Source of the DNA: an uncultured Treponema sp.
GTDB taxonomy: Bacteria > Spirochaetota > Spirochaetia > Treponematales > Treponemataceae
NCBI GenBank assembly: GCA_937892225.1
Contig: CALAUH010000278.1
Location: forward strand, 1 to 34,726
Length of the DNA stretch: 34,726 bases
Direction of reading: 5' to 3'
Under the pieces are notes generated by a model. The model had not been told where the DNA came from. It made no database searches and saw only the letters and a list, made by a program, of their open reading frames with translations. Shown here one piece after another: positions 1 to 7,227 of this stretch. Within the stretch, counting starts at the first letter, position 1. The number at the start of each line of letters is the position of its first letter. A program made the position numbers and the translations under genes.

Positions 1-579
1 AGATTCTGTCTGAGGAACACGCTGAACACGGTGAACACCAGATTCCCAGCGCAAAGTTCCATATACGAATTTACCAGAAATGTTAGTAACGATTTTGTTG
101 AAACCACCAACTTCAGTTTCCTGAGCTTCCATAGTTTCTGTTTTCCAGCCTTTACGTTCAGCAAGGTGACAGTACATTTCCCAAAGATCACGAACAAATA
201 ACGAAGCTTCATCACCACCAGCGGCAGAACGAATTTCAAGAATAATATTTTTTTCATCAAGAGGATCTGGAGGAACTAACTTAAGTTTAATTTCTTCTTC
301 AAGTTTTGGCTGTTTTTCTTCGAGTTCTTTTAATTCTTCACGGGCCATTTCCTTCATTTCTGCATCATCTTCTGCAGTAATCATTTCTTTGGCATCTTGA
401 ATTCCCTGTAAAACTTTTTTGTATTCACCACTAAGTTCACAAAGTTCACTAAGATATCCGTGTTCTCTCATTGTATCCTTGTATTTTTTTGCATCTTTTA
501 CTAAATTAGGGTCCATTACAAGGTCGCTTACTTCTTTAAAGCGTTTTTCACATTCATCAAGTTTCTTTAATAAATCCAT
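1..579 (-). CDS. prfA: Peptide chain release factor 1, N-terminal 193 residues (cut by the window edge)
   Basis: Release factor 1 recognises UAA and UAG stop codons and triggers release of the finished protein on the ribosome. The frame runs open from an ATG at 579 to base 1. It begins MDLLKKLDECEKRF, has a charged helical N-terminal region, then the PCRF-domain signature RSAAGGDEASLFVRDLW at about residues 113-129, and reaches GVHRVQRVPQTES at the edge. That last block is the conserved stretch shortly before the GGQ loop, so the GGQ catalytic motif and C-terminus lie outside the window. HRVQRVP fits RF1; RF2 is less likely because RF2 carries a programmed frameshift and a different N-terminus. 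It is divergent from the gene at 667. No Shine-Dalgarno sequence precedes the ATG, and a promoter -10 ends 8 nt upstream, so the mRNA may be leaderless or nearly so. Confidence 0.93.
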   Translation of the reverse strand, partial: MDLLKKLDECEKRFKEVSDLVMDPNLVKDAKKYKDTMREHGYLSELCELSGEYKKVLQGIQDAKEMITAEDDAEMKEMAREELKELEEKQPKLEEEIKLKLVPPDPLDEKNIILEIRSAAGGDEASLFVRDLWEMYCHLAERKGWKTETMEAQETEVGGFNKIVTNISGKFVYGTLRWESGVHRVQRVPQTES

Positions 580-587
580 AATAAGCA

Positions 588-616
588 ATACTACCATTTT
601 TATATACTATTTTCAA
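588..616 (-). promoter_or_regulatory. Predicted promoter of prfA (leaderless geometry)
   Basis: On the minus strand, TTGAAA (616-611), a 17-nt spacer and TAGTAT (593-588) form a sigma-70-type promoter with an extended -10 (TGG just before the hexamer). Only 8 nt separate the -10 from the prfA ATG at 579, so transcription would start within one or two bases of the start codon. Confidence 0.55.
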
Positions 617-630
617 TTATGCTTTTTTAC

Positions 631-659
631 TTTTCAATTTTAGAAACAAGCATTATAAT
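631..659 (+). promoter_or_regulatory. Predicted promoter of the LacI-sensor/GGDEF gene (leaderless geometry)
   Basis: TTTTCA (631-636), a 17-nt spacer and a perfect TATAAT (654-659) lie directly before ATG 667 with 7 nt between. The -10 hexamer overlaps the in-frame ATG at 658, which argues that 658 is not the start. No ribosome-binding site is visible. Confidence 0.55.
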
Positions 660-666
660 GAATATT

Positions 667-2655
667 ATGAAGAAAATTGCAATCTTTATACAAAGTATAA
701 CAATTGAATATTCTCTTGAAATTTTAACTGGTGTTTCTGAATTTTTCAAAGATAAAGATGCTAAACTTATTATCGGGCAGATTAAAGCACCACGTTCTTC
801 AAAAGGCCTTTATGAATACCAAAACTGGTCTGCGGCTCATTACCTTCTTTCTGATGATGTAGACGGTATTTTAATAGTTGCCGGAGGATTTCCATCAGAT
901 ACAATCCATGATGATTTAGTTCCTCTTATTCTTCAAAATAAAAAAAGACCAATTGTTTCTATTTCTACAGATACAAAACTAAGCAATTTTACATACACAT
1001 ACACAGATTGTCAGAGTGCATACGATGAACTTATAAGTCACCTTAAAAACAGACATAACTGTAAACGATTTGCATTCATGACAGCCGCATTAAGAAAAGC
1101 AGTAGAATCTGAAGATCGTTTTAATGCTTTTAAAAATGCACTTAAAAAGAATAATTTACAGTTTGATAAGAAACTTGTATTAGACAGTGATTTTACTCCT
1201 CCTACATCAAAAGCAGAAATATTAAAAAGATACAAACATAAAGAAGACATCGATTTTGATGCAATTCTTGCTGCCAGTGATTTAATGGCAACTGGAATTA
1301 TGGAAGCTTTTAATGAACTTGGAGTAAAAGTTCCAGAAGATGTAAAACTTGTCGGATTTGATGAATCAATTTATGCAGCAAACTCAATTCCAACAATGAC
1401 AACAATTGATCAGAACATGTCAAAACAAGGATATACTGGTGCAAAATTACTCTGGGAAAAAATGAACGGCGAAAAAATTCCACGAAAATTTGATGTTTCA
1501 GTTTCGCCTTTATACCGACAGTCATGCGGTTGTATTCCTTTAACAAGTTATGGTGATATTTATAAAAGTTCAGATGGAAGAGTAATTCATAAAGAAGATG
1601 TTCAAAAATCAAAACTCAGAAAAACTGGACAATTCTTTAACTTCCTTTCAGAAATAGATAATATTTATGCATTATTTGATATGTCTAAATCTGCAACTAC
1701 TTTAAAAAATCTTTCGCTTACAACATTAGACATAATGGAATATGCCAAAATAAATAATTTAGCAATCTTTCTCTTTGATCAGCCTAAAACTTATAAAAAC
1801 GAAGATGATTTTGAATTGCCTGAACAAATGCAGATGATTTTAACTGCAAGTAAAGAAACAAAAACATTAGAATACAATCAGAAAATTTATTTTAATCCGA
1901 AAAAAGAACTCTTCCCAAATAATTTATTCAAGGATGAAAAAGGCTTCTTTATTCTGCAGCCAATTTTCTCTGGTGAAACAAATTATGGTTATTTAATATG
2001 TCAGCTTGAATCAGAAGAAATTGCAGTTTATTCAATCTTCCTAAAAATCATTGTAAATACAATTTCTCAGGCATACGAATATACAACAACACAAGAAATA
2101 AATGAATTGCTTTCTCATGAAAATCAAGTTTTACAGATGGACAATTCATCTTTAAGTATTCAAAAAAATACTGACGAGCTTACAAAAATCTTAAACAGAA
2201 GAGGATTCCTTGAATTTGGTCAACGTCAGCTTAATATTGCTACAGAAATGAATACACCTGGGCTTGTTCTTTTCTTTGATATGGACAGTCTCAAATATAT
2301 AAACGATACATTTGGACACGAACAGGGAGATATTGCTATTGAAACACAGGCAAAAGTAATAGCTCATGCTTTGCGAATTAATGATATTGTTGCCAGAATT
2401 GGTGGTGACGAATTTGCAGCAATTGCTGTCGGAATGACTATCGATCAGCTTCCAAAATTCAGAAAAAAACTTGAAAAATATAGTGAAGAATTCTGTAAAA
2501 TGCAAAACCTTCCTTTTGTTATATCCTGCAGTGTTGGTGCCGCTGTGTTTGATAAAACATCCAGTTCTTTGCAGCAGTTACTTTCTGTTGCAGACCAGCA
2601 GCTTTACAATGAAAAAAGAATTAAACATGCAGCGAAGGGACAGAATCATAAATAA
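667..2655 (+). CDS. Cytoplasmic LacI-type sugar-binding-like sensor fused to a GGDEF diguanylate cyclase
   Basis: Predicted to make cyclic di-GMP from two GTP in response to a small ligand. Residues ~1-285 form a LacI/periplasmic-binding-protein fold (MKKIAIFIQ start, LAASDLMATGIMEAF, VPEDVKLVGFDES) with no helix-turn-helix, no signal peptide and no membrane segment, so it is a cytoplasmic ligand sensor rather than a repressor. A CGC motif (~288-290) closes this domain and is shared with the paralogue at 9718. A middle region of ~200 residues follows, then a GGDEF domain (~500-662) with intact GGDEF at ~579 and an RxxD inhibitory site (RIND) five residues upstream. Start 667 (662 aa) is preferred: the upstream in-frame ATG codons at 619 and 658 lie before or within the predicted -10. 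Its 3' end overlaps cimA by 35 bp in convergent orientation. The ligand is unknown. Confidence 0.88.
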   Translation: MKKIAIFIQSITIEYSLEILTGVSEFFKDKDAKLIIGQIKAPRSSKGLYEYQNWSAAHYLLSDDVDGILIVAGGFPSDTIHDDLVPLILQNKKRPIVSISTDTKLSNFTYTYTDCQSAYDELISHLKNRHNCKRFAFMTAALRKAVESEDRFNAFKNALKKNNLQFDKKLVLDSDFTPPTSKAEILKRYKHKEDIDFDAILAASDLMATGIMEAFNELGVKVPEDVKLVGFDESIYAANSIPTMTTIDQNMSKQGYTGAKLLWEKMNGEKIPRKFDVSVSPLYRQSCGCIPLTSYGDIYKSSDGRVIHKEDVQKSKLRKTGQFFNFLSEIDNIYALFDMSKSATTLKNLSLTTLDIMEYAKINNLAIFLFDQPKTYKNEDDFELPEQMQMILTASKETKTLEYNQKIYFNPKKELFPNNLFKDEKGFFILQPIFSGETNYGYLICQLESEEIAVYSIFLKIIVNTISQAYEYTTTQEINELLSHENQVLQMDNSSLSIQKNTDELTKILNRRGFLEFGQRQLNIATEMNTPGLVLFFDMDSLKYINDTFGHEQGDIAIETQAKVIAHALRINDIVARIGGDEFAAIAVGMTIDQLPKFRKKLEKYSEEFCKMQNLPFVISCSVGAAVFDKTSSSLQQLLSVADQQLYNEKRIKHAAKGQNHK

Positions 2656-4210
2656 GTTTATATTCGATTGAATCACACAAAGCTATCCATGACGCTTCAA
2701 TAACATCACAGGAAACTCCGATTGTAGTCCAGTTCTTCTTACCGTCTGTACTTTCTATAATTACACGAACTTTTGCAGCAGTTGCCGATTTTTCGTCCAA
2801 TACACGAACTTTATAATCAACAAGTCTGATTTTTGCAACAACAGGATAGAATTTTTCCAAAGCCTTTCTTAAAGCAATATCAAGTGCATTTACAGGTCCG
2901 TCCCCTTCTCCAGCTGTAATTTCAGTTTTATCACCTACACTTACTTTTATTTGTGCACAGCAATTTACACCATCTTCTGGACGTGGATTAGAACCGCTTG
3001 TCTGATAATAATGTAATTTAAAATAATTTTTATACTGACCAAGAACTTTGTAAACAAGTATTTCAAAACTACCATCTGCACCTTCGAACTTATATCCTTC
3101 GTATTCAAGTTCTTTTACCTTAGATGAAATTTCATCAACGATAGCATCATTTTTAGAAATCTTTGGTGCAATTTTTTGTATCTTATTCACAATCATACTT
3201 CTACCGGCAACTTCACTCATTAAGAATACACGCGTATTACCAACAACTTCCGGAGATATATGTTCATATGCAAAAGGATTTTTTAATACGGCATCTATAT
3301 GCATTCCAGCTTTATGTGCAAATGCACTTTTACCAATATAAGGCAGACTTGGATTTACACGCATATTTGAAATTTCTGCAACGCGATTACAGATTGATGT
3401 AAGATTCTTTAAATTTTCTTCAGGAATACACTTGTACCCAAGTTTTAACTGCAAATCCGGAATGATTGTAGAAAGATTCGCATTTCCAGTTCTTTCTCCA
3501 AAACCAAGCAATGTTCCCTGTACTTGTGTTACCCCTTCCTGTACGGCAATAATTGAATTTGCTACAGCAAGTCCACAATCATTATGTGTATGAATTCCTA
3601 TTTTTACTTTATTTCCAAATTCATTAACTATATCTTTTACAGCCTTACGACAGTCGTCTATCATAAAACCGCCTTTTGTTTCACACAGACAAATAACTTC
3701 TGCACCACCGTCTATCGCAGCCTGAATTGTCTTTTTTGCATATTCTTTATCATTTTCATAAGCAGTAAAAAAATGTTCTGCATCATAAAAAACTTTTTTA
3801 TTGTGTTTTTTAAGATATGATATAGTATCTTTTATCATTTCAAGATTTTCTTCTAAAGTTGTCTGCAAAATATCTGTAACTTGAAATGTCCATGATTTTC
3901 CAAAAATAACTACATAGTCAGTACCTGCCTGTAATAAACTTTGAATATTTAAATCTTCCTGACAGGTACAATCCTTTCGTCTTGTTGAACCAAAAGCACA
4001 GATTTTTGAATTATGAAATTTTATCTTTTTAATTTCTTTAAAAAATTCCAGATCTTTAGGATTAGAACCTGGATTTCCTGCTTCTATAAAATCTATTCCT
4101 AATTCATCCAATGCCTGACATATATAGATTTTATCCTGAACAGAAAAACTTATTCCTTCGCCCTGAGAGCCATCTCGTAATGTTGAATCCAAAAATTCTA
4201 TCTGCTTCAT
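2621..4210 (-). CDS. cimA: (R)-citramalate synthase
   Basis: Condenses acetyl-CoA with pyruvate to (R)-citramalate, the threonine-independent entry to isoleucine synthesis. The 529 residues match the usual CimA length. The HMGL-like TIM barrel (~1-280) shows DSTLRDGSQGEGISFSVQDK at the N-terminus, LCETKGG, the metal-binding HTHNDCGLAVANS and GERTGNANL; a linker and the LeuA-type allosteric dimer domain follow (~385-529). The QGEGISFS...DKI and PGSNPKDLEFF signatures favour citramalate synthase over 2-isopropylmalate synthase or homocitrate synthase. No Shine-Dalgarno site precedes the ATG and a -10 ends 6 nt before it. The last 35 bp are shared with the convergent GGDEF gene. No other branched-chain amino acid gene is in the window, so the pathway assignment rests on the family. 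Confidence 0.88.
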   Translation of the reverse strand: MKQIEFLDSTLRDGSQGEGISFSVQDKIYICQALDELGIDFIEAGNPGSNPKDLEFFKEIKKIKFHNSKICAFGSTRRKDCTCQEDLNIQSLLQAGTDYVVIFGKSWTFQVTDILQTTLEENLEMIKDTISYLKKHNKKVFYDAEHFFTAYENDKEYAKKTIQAAIDGGAEVICLCETKGGFMIDDCRKAVKDIVNEFGNKVKIGIHTHNDCGLAVANSIIAVQEGVTQVQGTLLGFGERTGNANLSTIIPDLQLKLGYKCIPEENLKNLTSICNRVAEISNMRVNPSLPYIGKSAFAHKAGMHIDAVLKNPFAYEHISPEVVGNTRVFLMSEVAGRSMIVNKIQKIAPKISKNDAIVDEISSKVKELEYEGYKFEGADGSFEILVYKVLGQYKNYFKLHYYQTSGSNPRPEDGVNCCAQIKVSVGDKTEITAGEGDGPVNALDIALRKALEKFYPVVAKIRLVDYKVRVLDEKSATAAKVRVIIESTDGKKNWTTIGVSCDVIEASWIALCDSIEYKLIYDSVPSLHV

Positions 4211-4216
4211 AGTTCA

Positions 4217-4245
4217 AGAATATAATGAATACTTAATAATTTCAA
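4217..4245 (-). promoter_or_regulatory. Predicted promoter of cimA (leaderless geometry)
   Basis: On the minus strand, TTGAAA (4245-4240), a 17-nt spacer and TATTCT (4222-4217) are followed after 6 nt by the cimA ATG. A start of transcription at the usual distance would fall on the A of the ATG. Confidence 0.5.
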
Positions 4246-4302
4246 TGGATAATTTTTTATTTTCATTATATAATTTTTTTATATCATCTAAAGGAGTTTT
4301 CT

Positions 4303-6306
4303 ATGAAAAAAATTATTTCTTCAATTTTATCTATTTTTATTACATTTTCTTTATCTGCTCAGACAGTTTTAAATTCTGAAGTACAGAAAAAAATAACAAA
4401 ATCTGTATTTGAAATTCTTGTAGAAAAACATGAAGATACAGATATTATTTATGAAAAAGAACTTCCTTTTGAAAATCTAGATTTTAGTATAAGAAACGAT
4501 AAATATTATCCTATTGGTACAGGATTCCTTTTAGATGATGGTAAATTTTATTCAGCTTGTCACGTTTTTTCCGTATTAAACGAATCAATTTATAAAGACT
4601 ATTTTATCAGAGATTGTGATGGAAACGTTTATAAAATCGAAGACATAACAGCCCTTTCTACAAGAAGAGATTTTATTTCGTTTACAGTTCCAGAATATAC
4701 TCCACAAAAAGGTGCAGGTTTAAAAATACACAAAAAAATTGAAATGAACTCTAACGTTTTTTCAGTTGGAAACGCACTTGGAGAAGGAATTATAATCCGA
4801 AACGGAATTTTAACAAGCCAGACTTTTGAAAGTCAAAATGGTGAATGGAAATGGCTTCGTTTCTCTGCAGCAGCAAGTCCTGGAAATTCAGGTGGACCTT
4901 TAATCACAGAAAATGGTGAAGTTCTTGGTATTATCACAATGAAAAGTGAAAATGAAAATTTAAATTATGCTTTGCCAATGTCTGAATTAAAAAATGTAAA
5001 AGAAAACATAACTGAAGTTAAAGAAACATATTTTTATGTTCTTCCAAACATGTCGCAGCGAAAAGAGAAAATTGTTTTTGAAAAAGAAATTAAATTACCT
5101 GCAAAATACAGTGTACTTAAAGAAGAACTTGTAAAATCTTTACAGGAAACAATTAAATCTACAGTACAAAAAATGCGTAATCTTTATGAACCGGCAAAAG
5201 AACAGGGCTTTGCTCAATCTTCAGATAAACATTATTTCTTTTTTGATTCAAATCATTCAAGCTTCCCTTGTACAATCTATCTGGAAAATAAAACAAACTG
5301 GAATCTTGGATATTCAAAACTTTCTTCAAAAAAACTCGATAAAAACGGAAATGTAGATTTCTGTAACATGTTTGGTTATGACTGCCTTTATATTACAAAA
5401 CCAGATGATGTTCCATTGCAGAAATTACTTTCTAATCCAGAACTCTATAATTCATATATTCTTAAAGCAACAGAATTAAGCAGAAGTATTGGTTCAGATT
5501 CAATAATGATTAAATCATTTGGAAAACCTTTTAAAACTGAACAATATGTTGATTATTTTGGAAGAACATGGTTTATAAATTATTATGATATAAATTTCGC
5601 TGATTCAGTATTTATTACATTTGCACTGCCTTTACCAAAAGGTCTTTATGTAATGTCAGCAGCTAAAAATCGACACGAAATTCTTACAAATACATATCTT
5701 GATATGCAGTTCATTGCAGACCACGTCAGCGTAAATTACACTGCAACCTACAAACAGTGGAATGAATATATTAATTTACCAAAAGAACTAACTGGTGAAC
5801 GTTCTGAATTTCTTAAAGATATAGAAATTAAAATGGATGATGAAAAACTCAAGATTAAAATCAATGATATGGGAATAAATCTTCCTAAAAAAGAAATGTA
5901 TACTGATGAAGAAACATACATAAGCATTGCTTTTATATATAAAATGCTGAATGATAAAGTAAACTTGTATCCTAATTCAATTATTGTTTCTACAGATTCA
6001 AAGAAAGATACTTACAGATATGTTTCTCTAAAGAAGCTTTTTAAACCTTTAGAAGATGCACCTAAAAATTATCAAGATTCATTTTCACAGCTTGTTAATA
6101 AAATTACACCGTATGATGCAAATCCATATAATCATGAAAAATATACATATCTGGATAAATCTGCTTATACAAAAGGCATAACAGATGATAATAAAGATGA
6201 CAGTACTGCCATTTATTTATTATCATTTGAAATGCTTGGTCAAAATAAATTTGAAGAAATAACTGATTTCTCTAAAAAAATTGAAGAATTAATAGAGATT
6301 AATTAA
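4303..6306 (+). CDS. Secreted trypsin-like (S1 family) serine protease with a long C-terminal region
   Basis: Predicted exported serine protease. MKKIISSILSIFITFSLSAQ is a Sec signal peptide with a likely cut after SAQ. The protease domain (~residues 20-235) has a complete triad: His87 in SACHVF, Asp123 in STRRDFISF and Ser196 in SPGNSGGPL. The rest (~250-667) is unrecognised, charged, and carries no PDZ domain that I can see, so it is not a standard DegP/HtrA. The start is fixed by AAAGGAG (4290-4296) 6 nt upstream. It is divergent from cimA and its last 8 bp overlap the convergent pyridoxal kinase gene. The substrate is unknown; a role in envelope or host/feed protein breakdown would be speculation. 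Confidence 0.82.
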   Translation: MKKIISSILSIFITFSLSAQTVLNSEVQKKITKSVFEILVEKHEDTDIIYEKELPFENLDFSIRNDKYYPIGTGFLLDDGKFYSACHVFSVLNESIYKDYFIRDCDGNVYKIEDITALSTRRDFISFTVPEYTPQKGAGLKIHKKIEMNSNVFSVGNALGEGIIIRNGILTSQTFESQNGEWKWLRFSAAASPGNSGGPLITENGEVLGIITMKSENENLNYALPMSELKNVKENITEVKETYFYVLPNMSQRKEKIVFEKEIKLPAKYSVLKEELVKSLQETIKSTVQKMRNLYEPAKEQGFAQSSDKHYFFFDSNHSSFPCTIYLENKTNWNLGYSKLSSKKLDKNGNVDFCNMFGYDCLYITKPDDVPLQKLLSNPELYNSYILKATELSRSIGSDSIMIKSFGKPFKTEQYVDYFGRTWFINYYDINFADSVFITFALPLPKGLYVMSAAKNRHEILTNTYLDMQFIADHVSVNYTATYKQWNEYINLPKELTGERSEFLKDIEIKMDDEKLKIKINDMGINLPKKEMYTDEETYISIAFIYKMLNDKVNLYPNSIIVSTDSKKDTYRYVSLKKLFKPLEDAPKNYQDSFSQLVNKITPYDANPYNHEKYTYLDKSAYTKGITDDNKDDSTAIYLLSFEMLGQNKFEEITDFSKKIEELIEIN

Positions 6307-7159
6307 TTCTTTTAATTAAATATGGCATTGCTGCTTCAAAATCAACACCATACCAGTTGTAATCTTTATGACTTAATGTTTCTTTTATAGATTCAACGAC
6401 ATAATCAGCAGCAAGGCTATATGCTTTTTGTAAAGAAAGACCTCTCATTAAAGCACCAGTAAGAACACTTGCAAAAATGTCTCCAGTACCATGGAAACTC
6501 TGTGGCATTTTTTTATGAAAATACCAGCTGATTTTATTTGTTGATTTTTCATAAGCAGCTATACCGATTTTTCCTTTTACATGTGTCAGGGATTTCTGAT
6601 TTTCTGTAAATTCAATTCCTTTAAGAACGACTTTTTCAGCTCCCAAATCTGCAAGTTTCTTTAATATTTCAACGATATAATCTTCATCATAACCAGATGC
6701 AACATAAGGAATGCCAAGCATAAAACTTGCTTCTGTTAGATTAGGAACAATTACATTTGCATATCCACATAATTTAGCCATTGCAAAAGCAAAATCCTGT
6801 GTAAAACCTGGATATAAATTACCATTGTCTGCCATACAAGGATCGACAATAGTTAAAGTATCATTCTGACCGAAATCCTGAATTAACTGTTTCATTAAAT
6901 CAAGCTGTTCAAAAGATCCAAGGTAACCTGTATAAATTGCGTCAAAATGAATCTTTTCATTTTTCCAGTGATCGCAAATCGGTTTAATATCACTAGTTAA
7001 ATCTCTAAAAGTAAATCCTTTAAAAGCTGTATGAGTTGATAAAACTGCTGTTGGTAAAACACAGGCTTCTACACCCATTGCAGAAATAATAGGAAGAGCG
7101 ACAGTTAAAGAACATTTTCCTACACAGGAAATATCTTGAATTGTAATAATTCTTTTCAT
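6299..7159 (-). CDS. Pyridoxal/pyridoxamine kinase, PdxY/PdxK type
   Basis: Phosphorylates B6 vitamers to pyridoxal 5'-phosphate in the cytoplasm using ATP (salvage pathway). The 286 residues are typical for the ribokinase-fold family. MKRIITIQDISCVGKCSLTV gives the substrate-binding N-terminus, followed by TAVLSTHT, FDAIYTGYLGS, IVDPCMADNG, VPNLTEA and FHGTGDIFASVLTGAL, where GTGD (~224) holds the anion hole and catalytic Asp. PdxK and PdxY cannot be told apart here. The start has GAGG 7 nt upstream. The 3' end overlaps the protease gene by 8 bp in convergent orientation. hisC in this window encodes a PLP enzyme, but no direct link is implied. Confidence 0.88.
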   Translation of the reverse strand: MKRIITIQDISCVGKCSLTVALPIISAMGVEACVLPTAVLSTHTAFKGFTFRDLTSDIKPICDHWKNEKIHFDAIYTGYLGSFEQLDLMKQLIQDFGQNDTLTIVDPCMADNGNLYPGFTQDFAFAMAKLCGYANVIVPNLTEASFMLGIPYVASGYDEDYIVEILKKLADLGAEKVVLKGIEFTENQKSLTHVKGKIGIAAYEKSTNKISWYFHKKMPQSFHGTGDIFASVLTGALMRGLSLQKAYSLAADYVVESIKETLSHKDYNWYGVDFEAAMPYLIKRIN

Positions 7160-7180
7160 AATAAGGCCTCTTTTTATAAT

Positions 7181-7209
7181 AATCTAATAACTATAAAAAG
7201 AATTTGCAA
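7181..7209 (-). promoter_or_regulatory. Predicted promoter of the pyridoxal kinase gene
   Basis: On the minus strand, TTGCAA (7209-7204), a 17-nt spacer and TAGATT (7186-7181) lie about 20 nt before the ATG, leaving room for the GAGG ribosome site. This is the conventional layout, in contrast to the leaderless ones. Confidence 0.4.
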
Positions 7210-7227
7210 GTATTATAAAAATAAATA

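Noticed and set aside
619..666. Longer starts (619 or 658) for the first sensor/GGDEF gene
   Set aside because: They lie upstream of or within the predicted -10, have no ribosome site, and add residues not typical of the LacI-like fold start (MKKIAIF).
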